Positions 1 through 11,048 of a stretch of 64,000 bases of DNA are shown piece by piece. Source of the DNA: Cellulosimicrobium marinum (lineage in GTDB: Bacteria > Actinomycetota > Actinomycetes > Actinomycetales > Cellulomonadaceae); contig NZ_JAJBZH010000002.1 in NCBI RefSeq assembly GCF_020551945.1, positions 62,001 to 126,000 on the forward strand. The letters are read 5' to 3'. A program made the position numbers and the translations under genes. Numbering within the stretch: position 1 is the first letter of the stretch; each line of letters begins with the position of its first letter. The notes beneath the pieces were generated by a model. The model worked only from the letters and a program-made list of their open reading frames with translations, was not told the DNA's origin and ran no database searches.

Positions 1-579
1 GCCGCCGTCGTGGACCGCACCCGGACCGTGGTGCCGAACGAGTTCACCATCGAGCTGTCGCCGGAGGACTTCGCGCAGGTCGAGGGCTGGGGTGCGGAGA
101 CCTTGGCGGACGAGCTGGCGTCGAACGTCACGCAGTACGCCGCGTCGCAGCACTACGCGTTCGTCGGGCCGGTGAGCGTGAGCTTCGAGCAGGGCGACGG
201 TCTCGACACGGGCCGGTTCCAGCTCCGCTCCGCGAGCGTGCGGGGCAACGTGGCGCCCGCGACGTCGGCGTCCCCGAGCGCCCGCCACCCCCTGGTCGAC
301 ATCGACGGGCAGCGCTACCTCCTTACCGGGCCGGTCACGGTGATCGGCCGCGGGTCGGAGGCGGACATCGTCGTCGACGACCCGGGCGTGTCCCGGCGGC
401 ACCTGGAGATCCGGGTGACCCCGGACGGGGTGATCGCGTCGGACCTGGGGTCGACGAACGGGCTGTTCGTGGAGGGCCACCAGGTCCCGGCGGCGACGCT
501 GCTGGACGGGAACTCCCTGACGATCGGCCGCACCCGCATCATGTTCTGGACCGGCGCGTCCGACAACGAGGAGTGGTGA
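1..579 (+). CDS. fhaA: FhaA, FHA-domain protein with DUF3662 (5' end cut by window)
   Basis: The reading frame is open from base 1, and the first codons continue the conserved DUF3662 segment that precedes TVVPNEFTIEL in this family, so the N-terminus lies outside the window. The visible 192 residues hold the end of DUF3662 and, after a short linker, a C-terminal forkhead-associated domain with the phosphothreonine-binding signature residues GR, SRRH and STNG. FhaA family proteins are cytosolic adaptors that bind phosphorylated partners of PknB, in mycobacteria the pseudokinase domain of MviN/MurJ. It is first in the visible operon, 10 bases before fhaB. The GTG at base 10 could be mistaken for a start but lies inside the conserved domain. 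Confidence 0.93.
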   Translation, partial: AAVVDRTRTVVPNEFTIELSPEDFAQVEGWGAETLADELASNVTQYAASQHYAFVGPVSVSFEQGDGLDTGRFQLRSASVRGNVAPATSASPSARHPLVDIDGQRYLLTGPVTVIGRGSEADIVVDDPGVSRRHLEIRVTPDGVIASDLGSTNGLFVEGHQVPAATLLDGNSLTIGRTRIMFWTGASDNEEW

Positions 580-589
580 TCCCGCCCCG

Positions 590-1099
590 ATGACCGATCT
601 CACGTTCACCCTGCTGCGGCTGGGCTACCTCGTGCTGCTCTGGGTGTTCGTGCTCTCCGCCATCGGTGTGCTGCGGCGTGACCTCTACGGCACCAAGGTG
701 ACGCCCCGCAAGGGCAAGCGGTCCGACGCCGGGGCGCGCGCGGGTGCGGCGGCGTCCGGTGCGGGGGCTGCCGCGGCCGCGGAGCCGGCCCGCCCGGCGG
801 CACCGTCGGGCCCGACGCGCCTCGTCGTCACGGCGGGGCCGCTGCGCGGCACGACCGTCCCCCTGACGACGTCGTCGATCCTCATCGGCCGGGCGCCGAG
901 CTGCACGCTCGTCCTCGACGACGACTACTCGTCGTCGCGCCACGCGCGGATCTTCCCCCAGCAGGGAGGCTGGTTCGTCGAGGACCTCGGCTCGACGAAC
1001 GGCACGTACGTGAACGACCAGCGCATCGGCCAGGTCGTGCCCCTCGGGCCGGGCACGCAGGTCCGCATCGGCCAGTCCGTCGTCGAGCTGCAGAGGTAG
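590..1099 (+). CDS. fhaB: FhaB (FipA-like) membrane-tethered FHA protein
   Basis: This 169-residue protein has one N-terminal membrane segment (about residues 8-27), an Ala-rich linker (about 45-72) and a C-terminal FHA domain. R101, the S114-S116/R117/H118 loop and S135-T136-N137-G138 are the phosphopeptide-binding residues. Family knowledge: FhaB (FipA in mycobacteria) is a PknA/PknB substrate that recruits phosphorylated septal proteins. The ATG lies 10 bases after fhaA and the stop lies just before pstP, so it is part of one transcription unit. Length and layout are normal for the family. Confidence 0.94.
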   Translation: MTDLTFTLLRLGYLVLLWVFVLSAIGVLRRDLYGTKVTPRKGKRSDAGARAGAAASGAGAAAAAEPARPAAPSGPTRLVVTAGPLRGTTVPLTTSSILIGRAPSCTLVLDDDYSSSRHARIFPQQGGWFVEDLGSTNGTYVNDQRIGQVVPLGPGTQVRIGQSVVELQR

Positions 1100-1106
1100 C
1101 CCCCTG

Positions 1107-2492
1107 GTGAACATCGCCCTGCGCTACGCCGCGCGCTCCGACGTCGGCCTGGTGCGCTCGAACAACCAGGACTCGGGCTACGCCGGCCCTCACCTGCTCG
1201 TCGTCGCGGACGGCATGGGCGGGCACGCGGGAGGCGACGTCGCGTCGTCGATCGCGATCGCCGCGCTCGCCCACCTCGACGGGGAGTCCCACGGGTCCGA
1301 CGACGCCCTGACCGAGCTGGAGCAGTCGATCGACCACGCCCGCCAGGACCTGGTGGAGCGCAGCGTGTCCGACCCGGAGCTCGTCGGGATGGGCACGACC
1401 GTCACCGCGATCCTGCGCGCGGGCAACAAGCTCGCCATGGCGCACCTCGGCGACTCGCGCGCGTACCTGCTGCGCGACGGCGAGCTCGCGCAGGTCACGA
1501 CGGACCACACGTTCGTGCAGCACCTCGTCGACACGGGCCGCATCTCGGCGGACGAGGCGGAGACGCACCCGCAGCGCAACGTCGTCATGCGGGTGCTCGG
1601 GGACTTCGACATCGACCTCACGCCCGACATGTCGGTGCGGGAGGCGAAGCCGGGCGACCGCTGGCTGCTGTGCTCGGACGGGCTGTCGGGGTTCGTCAGC
1701 GCGGAGACGCTCGCGCAGACGATGACGGACGTGCCCGACGTCGACGAGTGCGCCGACCGGCTGCTGCAGCTCGCGCTGCGGGCCGGGTCGACGGACAACG
1801 TCACGGTGGTCGTCGCGGACGTCGTCGACGTGGACGTGCTGCCCGACGGCGCGGCCCCGCCCACGGGCGCGCAGGTGGTGGGCTCGGCGGCGGTCGACCG
1901 CGACCTGCCCACGGCCGCCGCGGACGGCCCCGCCGCCCGGGCGGCCTCGCTCGTCGCGAGCGCGTCCTCGCCCCCGGAGACCGACGACGCCGAGGAGCCG
2001 GGCCAGGAGTCGGGAGAGCCGGAGACCGACGACGTCCGGCCCGGTCGTGCACCGCGCCGCTGGGTGACGGTGCTCGCGATCCTGCTCGTCGTCGCCGGGC
2101 TGGGCGTGGCGGGCTGGGCCGGGTACCGGTGGACCCAGACCCAGTACTACGTCGGCGTGGCGGACGGTCAGGTCGCGGTCTTCCGGGGCGTCCCGGAGAG
2201 CGCGGGCCCCCTCACCCTGTCCACACCCGTCGAGCTCACGGGGACCCGCGTGGAGGACCTGCCCGGCTACGTCGTCGACCGTCTGGAGACGACCATCCCC
2301 GCGCAGTCCCTCCAGGACGCGCGGGCCCGCGCCGAGCGTCTCGTCGCGGACGCCGCCGAGGAGGACCCGGCCGGCGATGGCGACGACGCGCCGTCGGGCA
2401 CGACGGACGAGCCGACCACGTCCCCGAGCACCACGCCGAGCGAGCCGGAGAGCACGCCCACCGTCACGACGTCGTCCGACGCGGGGGCCTGA
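1107..2492 (+). CDS. pstP: PstP, PP2C-type Ser/Thr phosphatase
   Basis: This is the membrane phosphatase that reverses PknA/PknB phosphorylation. The 461-residue product opens with a PPM/PP2C catalytic domain (about 1-240). Metal-binding aspartates are visible in ADGMGG (D35), CSDG (D191) and STDN (D230), and the GDSRAYL motif is intact. A Pro/Asp-rich linker leads to one transmembrane helix (about 318-337), then an extracytoplasmic domain and a Thr/Ser/Pro-rich tail. The GTG start is 7 bases after fhaB. The stop overlaps the rodA ATG by one base (TGATG), which implies translational coupling. Confidence 0.95.
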   Translation: MNIALRYAARSDVGLVRSNNQDSGYAGPHLLVVADGMGGHAGGDVASSIAIAALAHLDGESHGSDDALTELEQSIDHARQDLVERSVSDPELVGMGTTVTAILRAGNKLAMAHLGDSRAYLLRDGELAQVTTDHTFVQHLVDTGRISADEAETHPQRNVVMRVLGDFDIDLTPDMSVREAKPGDRWLLCSDGLSGFVSAETLAQTMTDVPDVDECADRLLQLALRAGSTDNVTVVVADVVDVDVLPDGAAPPTGAQVVGSAAVDRDLPTAAADGPAARAASLVASASSPPETDDAEEPGQESGEPETDDVRPGRAPRRWVTVLAILLVVAGLGVAGWAGYRWTQTQYYVGVADGQVAVFRGVPESAGPLTLSTPVELTGTRVEDLPGYVVDRLETTIPAQSLQDARARAERLVADAAEEDPAGDGDDAPSGTTDEPTTSPSTTPSEPESTPTVTTSSDAGA

Positions 2493-4039
2493 TGGCCACG
2501 GTGGAGACCACCGAGGTGCGCCCCGGCCGGGGTGCGGAGCTCGGTCTGCTCGTCCTGGCGCTCGCGCTGGGCATCGGCGCGTACGCGATCGTCGGGCTCC
2601 AGCTCACGGGCGAGCTGCCCGGCCGGTTCTGGCTGTTCAGCGCCGGGATGACCGTCCTCGCGGGCGCGGCGCACGTGCTCCTGCGGTTCCGGGCGCCCTA
2701 CGCGGACCCGGTGATCCTGCCCATCGCGATCGCCCTGAACGGCATCGGGCTCGCGATGATCTTCCGGCTCGACCTGGGCTCGCAGGTGACCGGGGGGGAC
2801 CAGGACCTCGCACCGCGCCAGCTCCAGTGGACCGCGCTCGGCATTTTGCTCGCGTTCGTCGTCATCTGGTTCCTGCGCGACCACCGGACACTGCGCCGGT
2901 ACACGTACACGGCGATGATCGCGGGCATCGTGCTCGTCGCGCTGCCGCTCGTCCCCGGTCTCGGCACGCGCATCAACGGCGCGCAGATCTGGATCAGCAT
3001 CGGCAGCTTCTCCCTCCAGCCCGCCGAGTTCGCCAAGATCGCCTTCGCGATCTTCTTCGCCGGCTACCTCGTGACGAACCGTGACACGCTCGCGCTCGCC
3101 GGGCCCCGGCTCCTCGGGCTGCAGCTCCCGCGCCTGCGCGACCTCGGCCCGATCATCATCGTGTGGCTCGTCTCGCTCGCGATCCTCGTGTTCGAGCGCG
3201 ACCTGGGCACGTCCCTGCTGTTCTTCGGCCTGTTCGTCGCGATGCTGTACATCGCGACGGAGCGCGTGAGCTGGGTCGTCATCGGCCTCCTGCTGTTCGC
3301 CGCGGGAGCCGTGCTCGCCACGGCGACGTTCGGGCACGTGCAGGCGCGCGTCGACGTCTGGCTCCACCCGCTCGACCCCGAGATCTTCAACCGGGACCCG
3401 GGCGGCTCGGGGCAGCTCGTCGGCGGCCTGTTCGGCATGGCGAACGGCGGCCTGTTCGGCACCGGCTGGGGCGAGGGGTACCCGCGCCTGGTCCCGTACG
3501 CGTTCTCCGACTTCATCTACGCGTCGCTGGGCGAGGAGCTCGGCCTCACCGGCCTCCTCGGCATCCTCCTGTGCTACGTCGTGCTCGTCGAGCGCGGCCT
3601 GCGCACCGCGATCGGCGTGCGCGACGGTTTCGGCAAGCTGCTCGCGGGCGGCCTCGCGTTCGTCATGGCCTGGCAGGTCTTCGTCGTCATCGGCGGGATC
3701 ACGCGCATCATCCCGCTCACCGGGCTCACCATGCCGTTCGTCGCGCAGGGCGGGTCCTCCCTGCTCGCCAACTGGATCGTCGTCGCCCTGCTGCTGCGCA
3801 TCTCCGACGACGCGCGCCGCCCCTCGTCGCTGCCCGTGCGCGGCCAGGTCGCACCGGGCGGGGTCCGCGCGCGCGACGACTCCGACCCGGTCCCCGTGGT
3901 CGGGGGGACGGGCGCGATCCCCGTCGGCGCCGCGCCCGACGACGCCCCCACGACCGTCGGCGCCGCGTACTCCGACGACCGGCAGACCGAGGTGGTCCGC
4001 CGACCCGACGACGACGACCTGCGGGGAGGAGCCCGGTGA
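2492..4039 (+). CDS. rodA: SEDS-family peptidoglycan glycosyltransferase (RodA/FtsW type)
   Basis: This 515-residue polytopic membrane protein of the SEDS family polymerises glycan strands from lipid II. The proposed catalytic Asp sits in SDFIYASLGEELG (D340), and the family C-terminal motif PFVAQGGSSLLANW is present. A charged cytoplasmic tail of about 70 residues follows the last helix. The ATG overlaps the pstP stop by one base, and its own stop overlaps the pbpA GTG by four bases. The pairing with a class B PBP and with pknA/pknB makes this the elongation or cell-shape SEDS protein; naming it RodA rather than FtsW rests on this context. Confidence 0.93.
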   Translation: MATVETTEVRPGRGAELGLLVLALALGIGAYAIVGLQLTGELPGRFWLFSAGMTVLAGAAHVLLRFRAPYADPVILPIAIALNGIGLAMIFRLDLGSQVTGGDQDLAPRQLQWTALGILLAFVVIWFLRDHRTLRRYTYTAMIAGIVLVALPLVPGLGTRINGAQIWISIGSFSLQPAEFAKIAFAIFFAGYLVTNRDTLALAGPRLLGLQLPRLRDLGPIIIVWLVSLAILVFERDLGTSLLFFGLFVAMLYIATERVSWVVIGLLLFAAGAVLATATFGHVQARVDVWLHPLDPEIFNRDPGGSGQLVGGLFGMANGGLFGTGWGEGYPRLVPYAFSDFIYASLGEELGLTGLLGILLCYVVLVERGLRTAIGVRDGFGKLLAGGLAFVMAWQVFVVIGGITRIIPLTGLTMPFVAQGGSSLLANWIVVALLLRISDDARRPSSLPVRGQVAPGGVRARDDSDPVPVVGGTGAIPVGAAPDDAPTTVGAAYSDDRQTEVVRRPDDDDLRGGAR

Positions 4040-5499
4040 ACGTCCCCCTGCGTCGCGTGGCGAGCGTGGTGCTCGTCATGTTCCTCGCGCTCATGGTCTC
4101 GACGACGTACATCCAGTTCTTCCAGGCGGACGAGCTCAACGGCGACCCGCGCAACGTCCGCACGATCTACAGCGAGTACGGGAACTACCGCGGGCCGATC
4201 GTCGTCGCGGGCGAGGCGATCGCGTCGTCGACACCCGTGGACGACCCCTTCGGCTTCCAGCGCGCCTACGCGAACGGGCCCCTCTACGCGCCCGTGTCGG
4301 GCTACTTCTCGGTCGTCAACGGCACGTCGGAGATCGAGCGGTCGGAGAACGAGTTCCTCAACGGCGAGGCGAGCTCGTTGTGGCTCGACCGTCTCACCGC
4401 GCTGTTCACGGGCGAGCAGCCCCAGGGCGCGTCGGTGGAGCTGACGATCGACCCGGCGGCGCAGCAGGCCGCCTGGGACGCCCTGGGCGACCAGCGCGGC
4501 GCGGTGGCGGCGATCGAGCCGTCGACGGGCCGGGTGCTCGCGCTGGTGTCGAAGCCGAGCTACGACCCGAACGCGCTCGCGACGCACGACACGGGGGCGG
4601 CGAACGCCGCGTTCCAGGAGCTGGCGAACGCCGACGGCGACCCGATGAGCAACCGCGCGATCCGCGGCAACACGTACCCGCCGGGGTCGACGTTCAAGCT
4701 CGTCACCTCCGCGGCGGCGATCGAGAGCGGCGAGTACACCGCGGAGTCGGTGATCCCCGCGCCGGACGTGTACCAGTACCCGCAGTCGACGTCGACGATG
4801 AGCAACTTCGGCGGCATCCGCTGCTCGCCGACGGGCGAGATGACGCTCGCCGACGCGCTGCGCATCTCCTGCAACACGGCGTTCGCCGACCTGGGCGTCA
4901 CGCTCGGGGACGACGAGCTGCGCGACCAGGCGGAGGACTTCGGGTTCGACGACGACGGCCTGACCATCCCCATGGACGTCACGGCGAGCCGCTTCCCGAC
5001 GGACGAACAGGCGGACCCCGCGGCGACGGCCCGTGCCGCGATCGGTCAGGGAGACGTGCGGGCGACGCCCCTGCAGATGGCGATGGTGGCGTCAGCGATC
5101 GCGAACGACGGCGTGCTCATGACGCCGTACACGGTGGAGACGGTGCGCGACCCGGACCTCGAGGTCGTCCAGCAGTCGGAGCCGCGGCGCCTGCGCACCT
5201 CCGTCTCGCCGAGCACGGCCGCCCAGCTCACGGAGATGATGATCGGGGTGGTGAACAACGGCTCCGGCACGGCGGCGCAGATCCCGGGCGTGCAGGTCGC
5301 CGGGAAGACGGGCACGGCGGAGAACGACCCGGAGAAGGCGCCGCACGCGTGGTTCACGTCGTTCGCCCCGGCCGACGACCCGCAGGTGGCGGTCGCGGTG
5401 ATCGTCGAGAACGGCGGGTCGAGCGGCAGCGAGGCCACGGGCGGCGCGGTCGCGGCGCCGATCGCGCGCGCGGTCATCGAGGCGGTGCTGGCGGGATGA
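4036..5499 (+). CDS. pbpA: Class B penicillin-binding protein (PbpA), transpeptidase
   Basis: This is a monofunctional DD-transpeptidase partner of the upstream SEDS polymerase. The 487-residue product has one N-terminal membrane anchor (about 8-27), a dimerisation-like region, and a penicillin-binding domain with all three motifs: S218-T-F-K221 (nucleophile Ser), S278-C-N280 and K424-T-G. The GTG start overlaps the rodA stop (GTGA), a common coupling arrangement. Its 3' end overlaps pknA by four bases. It lacks PASTA repeats, unlike the second PBP in this window at about 59-61 kb. Confidence 0.95.
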   Translation: MNVPLRRVASVVLVMFLALMVSTTYIQFFQADELNGDPRNVRTIYSEYGNYRGPIVVAGEAIASSTPVDDPFGFQRAYANGPLYAPVSGYFSVVNGTSEIERSENEFLNGEASSLWLDRLTALFTGEQPQGASVELTIDPAAQQAAWDALGDQRGAVAAIEPSTGRVLALVSKPSYDPNALATHDTGAANAAFQELANADGDPMSNRAIRGNTYPPGSTFKLVTSAAAIESGEYTAESVIPAPDVYQYPQSTSTMSNFGGIRCSPTGEMTLADALRISCNTAFADLGVTLGDDELRDQAEDFGFDDDGLTIPMDVTASRFPTDEQADPAATARAAIGQGDVRATPLQMAMVASAIANDGVLMTPYTVETVRDPDLEVVQQSEPRRLRTSVSPSTAAQLTEMMIGVVNNGSGTAAQIPGVQVAGKTGTAENDPEKAPHAWFTSFAPADDPQVAVAVIVENGGSSGSEATGGAVAAPIARAVIEAVLAG

Positions 5500-7091
5500 A
5501 GCCTTCCCGGGGTCTGCATCTGGGCGACCGCTACCGGCTGGTGCGCCGCATCGCCGTCGGCGGCATGGGCGAGGTCTGGGTCGCCGCGGACGACGCGCTC
5601 GGCCGCGAGGTCGCGGTGAAGGTGCTGCGCAGCGAGTACGCGGGCAACGAGGACTTCCTCAACCGCCTGCGGACGGAGGCGCGGAACAGCGCGGCGCTGT
5701 CGCACCCGAACATCGCGCAGATGTACGACTACGGCGAGCAGGACCGGTCGGGCTACCTCGTCATGGAGCTCGTGGTGGGCGAGCCGATGGCCGACCTCCT
5801 GGAGCGCGAGCCCGTGCTCCCGCCGTCCCGGCTCCTGCCGATCCTGTCGCAGACGGCGCGGGGGCTGCACGCCGCGCACGTCGCGGGCGTCGTGCACCGT
5901 GACGTGAAGCCGGGCAACATCCTCATCGACCGGTCCGGGACGGTGAAGATCACGGACTTCGGGGTGTCGCTCGCGGCGAACCAGGTCCCCATGACGGCGA
6001 CGGGCATGGTCATGGGCACCGCGCAGTACCTCTCCCCGGAGCAGGCCGTCGGCCAGGCCGCGACGGGCGCGTCGGACGTGTACGCGCTGGGGATCGTGGC
6101 GTACGAGTCGGTGGTCGGGAACCGGCCCTTCACGGGCTCGACGCCGGTCGACATCGCCGTGGCGCACGTGAACGAGCCCGTGCCGCCGCTGCCGTCGTCG
6201 GTGGACCCGGAGCTCGCGCAGCTCATCATGACGATGCTGGAGAAGGACCCGACGCTGCGCCCGCCGTCGGCGGTGGCGCTGGCGCAGGTCCTCGACCGCA
6301 TCGCGGAGCGTCTCGCCTCCGACCCGTGGGCGGCGGGGCGGGCCGCCTCCCCGGCGCGGCGGGCGCGCCGAGCCCGCGCCGACTCGGTGCCCGACTCGAT
6401 GCCCGACGACGCGCCCGAGGGGTCCCGCGCGGGGGCGCACACCGCCCCGCGCGAGGGCCTCGCGCCCGTCATCACGCCCATCGTCATCCCGGCGACCGTG
6501 CGCGACACGGAGGAGGCCGACCCCGGTGCGGCGCGGGCCGGCGTCGGGCACGCGGCCCCGACCAACGACGCGGCCACGGCCGCGGATCGCCCTGCGGCCG
6601 CGCTGCCCTGGGAGCGCCCGACGCCGCCCACCCCCGCCACGCCGTCGGTCGCACCGTCCGCGTCCGGTGCGGACGGCGCCGGGGCGCCCCGCTCCTACCC
6701 GCCGCGCCGGGAGATGCACGGCGCCGCGCGCACCCGGCGCCCGGCCGCCCGCGCCGCGACGCGCCCGGGTCGGTCCACCGACCACGCCGACGCCGCGACC
6801 CCGGCCGCGCCGGCGACCCGGGCGGAGATGCGACGCCAGGCCCAGGACGCCTCGGCCCGGACCGCGGCACGACGGACCTCGACCACGACGGGGCAGCGGA
6901 TCGGGGGCCTGACCCGCGGGATGACGTGGCCGCTCGTGGCCCTGCTGGGCCTGCTGCTCGTGGTCCTCGTCGCCACCGTCGTCACCGGCGGCGACGGCGG
7001 TGACGGCGACGCCGCGGGCCTCGGCCCGGCGGTCGTCGCGCTCGCCGCGCCAGCCTCGCCCGTCGCCTCCGGCGCGGGGGTCACATCGTGA
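5496..7091 (+). CDS. pknA: PknA, transmembrane Ser/Thr protein kinase
   Basis: The eukaryote-type kinase domain (about 12-280) is complete: glycine loop GGMGEV, K42, H134-R135-D136 with VKPGN, D154-F155-G156 and the GTAQYLSPEQ activation segment. A long Pro/Ala/Arg-rich juxtamembrane linker (about 290-470) leads to one membrane helix (about 478-495) and a short extracytoplasmic tail with no PASTA domains, as expected for PknA. The ATG overlaps the pbpA stop (ATGA). Known role of the family: control of cell shape and division together with PknB and the phosphatase PstP. The linker length is at the long end for PknA. Confidence 0.94.
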   Translation: MKPSRGLHLGDRYRLVRRIAVGGMGEVWVAADDALGREVAVKVLRSEYAGNEDFLNRLRTEARNSAALSHPNIAQMYDYGEQDRSGYLVMELVVGEPMADLLEREPVLPPSRLLPILSQTARGLHAAHVAGVVHRDVKPGNILIDRSGTVKITDFGVSLAANQVPMTATGMVMGTAQYLSPEQAVGQAATGASDVYALGIVAYESVVGNRPFTGSTPVDIAVAHVNEPVPPLPSSVDPELAQLIMTMLEKDPTLRPPSAVALAQVLDRIAERLASDPWAAGRAASPARRARRARADSVPDSMPDDAPEGSRAGAHTAPREGLAPVITPIVIPATVRDTEEADPGAARAGVGHAAPTNDAATAADRPAAALPWERPTPPTPATPSVAPSASGADGAGAPRSYPPRREMHGAARTRRPAARAATRPGRSTDHADAATPAAPATRAEMRRQAQDASARTAARRTSTTTGQRIGGLTRGMTWPLVALLGLLLVVLVATVVTGGDGGDGDAAGLGPAVVALAAPASPVASGAGVTS

Positions 7092-7201
7092 CGACATCGT
7101 TGCCTCGCCTGCCCGCCCGCACCCTCGCGGGTGGGATGATTGCGCCAGATGTGCCGCGTGCGGACGCGCCCGCGGCTCCGACGACACCGAAGGACGAATG
7201 A

Positions 7202-9268
<2,067 letters not shown>

Positions 9269-9300
9269 CCGCCACGGGTCACCCCGACCCCGCACGCATG

Positions 9301-9340
9301 ACGACGGCGGCCCCCCCGGGGGGGGGTGGGCCGCCGTCGT
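9301..9340. terminator. Bidirectional hairpin terminator between pknB and trpG
   Basis: A perfect 13-bp stem (9301-9313 pairing with 9328-9340) with a C/G-rich loop lies between two convergent genes, so it can end transcription from both sides. There is no U-run, as is usual in high-GC actinobacteria. Confidence 0.8.
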
Positions 9341-9356
9341 CGTCCCGTCGGTGCCG

Positions 9357-10007
9357 CTACTGCCGCACGAGGGGTGCCATGCCCGCCGAACGCTCCACCG
9401 CGCCGTCGAGCCCGCACGCCTCCAGCCAGTTGGCGAGCAGCCGGTGCCCTCCCTCGGTGAGCACCGACTCCGGGTGGAACTGCACGCCGTGCAGCGGCAG
9501 GTCGCGGTGCTGCAGACCCATGACCACCCCGCCCGCGGTCTCCGCGGTCACCACGAGCTCGGCGGGCACCGTGTCCCGCACGACGGCGAGCGAGTGGTAG
9601 CGCGTCGCGGTGAACGGGTCGGGGAGCCCGCCGAGCACGCCCGCGCCGTCGTGCTCCACGAGGCTCGTCTTGCCGTGCATGAGCTCGGGAGCGTGCGTCA
9701 CCGTCGCGCCGTACACCTCGGCGAGCGCCTGGTGGCCCAGGCACACACCGAGCATGGGCGTGCTCGACGTCGCGCACGCGCGGATGACGTGCTCGCTCTG
9801 CCCGGCCTCCTTCGGCGTACCGGGCCCGGGGGAGACGAGGACGCCGTCGAACGGCGTCCCGTCGGCGTCGCGGAACACACCGTCGGCGTCGGGCTCGGGC
9901 ACGGCGTCGTTGCGCATGACGACCGTCTGCGCCCCGAGCTGGTCGAGGTAGCCGACGATCGTGTAGACGAAGGAGTCGTAATTGTCGACGACGAGGATGC
10001 GGGTCAT
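9357..10007 (-). CDS. trpG: Glutamine amidotransferase component II (anthranilate or aminodeoxychorismate synthase)
   Basis: The 216-residue class I glutamine amidotransferase supplies ammonia to a chorismate-using synthase partner. The triad is visible: C89 in GVCLGHQ, and H179 and E181 in FHPES. The start is the ATG of MTRILVVDNYDSF, preceded by a purine-rich GAGAGAGG about 7 bases upstream; an upstream GTG would add only low-complexity residues. No component I gene is nearby, so TrpG and PabA roles cannot be told apart here. In actinobacteria this gene commonly sits beside pknB. It is the last gene of a leftward cluster with the sortase genes. Confidence 0.9.
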   Translation of the reverse strand: MTRILVVDNYDSFVYTIVGYLDQLGAQTVVMRNDAVPEPDADGVFRDADGTPFDGVLVSPGPGTPKEAGQSEHVIRACATSSTPMLGVCLGHQALAEVYGATVTHAPELMHGKTSLVEHDGAGVLGGLPDPFTATRYHSLAVVRDTVPAELVVTAETAGGVVMGLQHRDLPLHGVQFHPESVLTEGGHRLLANWLEACGLDGAVERSAGMAPLVRQ

Positions 10008-10020
10008 CAGCAGGCCTCTC

Positions 10021-10230
10021 TCAGGACGTCGGGGCGCCGGGGGCGCCGACCGGGGGGAGGGCACCCGACGTGCCCGTCTGGACGTTGGGGTCGTTGAACG
10101 GCAAGTACTCCGCGACGAGCGGGAACAGCCACTCGAAGCACGCGAGCACGACGGCGCCCGCGAGCACGAGCAGGGTGAGCACCCGGACCCAGGCCGGTCC
10201 CGGCAGTGCGCGCCACAGCGCTCCGTACAT
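10021..10230 (-). CDS. Small single-pass membrane protein next to sortase E
   Basis: This 69-codon gene begins ATG at 10230, overlapping the last base of the sortase stop (TGATG), and ends 13 bases before trpG. The product has one clear hydrophobic segment (about residues 14-40), then an acidic and Pro/Gly-rich tail. I do not recognise a named family. Small membrane proteins at this place beside class E sortases occur in related actinobacteria, and the coupling suggests a role with the sortase. The coding call rests on the overlap, the start and the typical membrane-protein composition. Confidence 0.72.
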   Translation of the reverse strand: MYGALWRALPGPAWVRVLTLLVLAGAVVLACFEWLFPLVAEYLPFNDPNVQTGTSGALPPVGAPGAPTS

Positions 10231-11048
10231 CACGCGCTCCCGTCGGTCGGGCCGGGCGAGGGCGCGGCGCTCGTGGCCTCGCCCTCCGCCGGCGGCGGGG
10301 TCTGCCCGACGAGGTCCGGCGGCGTGCCGTCCTCGACCGGCAGCCAGTAGTCCAGCACCGCGTTGACGATGAAGCGCTCCTGCAGCGAGTTGAGCCCGAT
10401 GGGGTGGCACGTGGTGAGCGTGAGGTAGCGCTCCGTCGGCTCGACCCCGGGCTCCCACGGCACGGGCGCGACGGCCTCCACCTGGTCCGGCTGCACCACC
10501 TGCAGGTGGTCCACGCGGTACACGTACCAGATGTCTCCCGCCTCGACGACGATCGGGTCGCCCTCCTGGAGCTCCTCGACCCGGTGGAACACGGCACCGT
10601 ACGTCATGCGGTGGCCCGCGAGGGCGAAGTTGCCCACGTCGCCCGGCATGACCGTCTCCGGGTAGTGCCCGGCCATGGCCTTGTCGAGGATGGACCGCTT
10701 GTCGGTGCCCTCGGCCATGGGCATCACCGCGTCGTCCCAGCGGGGCACGTGCAGCGTCCCGAACACCTCGCCGGCGGCGGGAGGCTCCATGACGGGCGGT
10801 GCGTCGCGTCGCACCTCGACCGCGACGTCGGCGGCGTCGGGCTGGGGGGCGCCCAGGTCCTCGAGGATCTGGGCCTGCTCGCGGTCGGCCTGCACGTCGG
10901 TCCACCACAGCTGCCACACCACGTAGAGCCCGAGCAGGACGCCGAGCGTGATGAGCAGCTCGCCGAGGACGCCGACGACGGCCGAGACGGGACCGCCGCG
11001 CCGGGCGGGTCGGCCGGACCGGTGGCGCACGGGCGCCGTGGTGGCCAT
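10230..11048 (-). CDS. Class E sortase
   Basis: This 272-residue cysteine transpeptidase anchors secreted proteins to peptidoglycan. It has one N-terminal membrane helix (about 22-48), then a sortase domain with H146 (LAGHRMT), C214 (TLTTCHP) and R225 (SLQERFI), the full catalytic set. The TCHP signature and actinobacterial context indicate class E, whose substrates usually end in LAxTG. A matching substrate with LASTG is encoded at 22557-24065 in this window. The ATG is coupled to the upstream DUF881 gene by a one-base overlap. Confidence 0.92.
   Translation of the reverse strand: MATTAPVRHRSGRPARRGGPVSAVVGVLGELLITLGVLLGLYVVWQLWWTDVQADREQAQILEDLGAPQPDAADVAVEVRRDAPPVMEPPAAGEVFGTLHVPRWDDAVMPMAEGTDKRSILDKAMAGHYPETVMPGDVGNFALAGHRMTYGAVFHRVEELQEGDPIVVEAGDIWYVYRVDHLQVVQPDQVEAVAPVPWEPGVEPTERYLTLTTCHPIGLNSLQERFIVNAVLDYWLPVEDGTPPDLVGQTPPPAEGEATSAAPSPGPTDGSA

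Noticed and set aside
10-579. GTG at base 10 as the fhaA start
   Set aside because: The frame is open upstream to base 1 and the DUF3662 domain is cut, so the gene begins outside the window.
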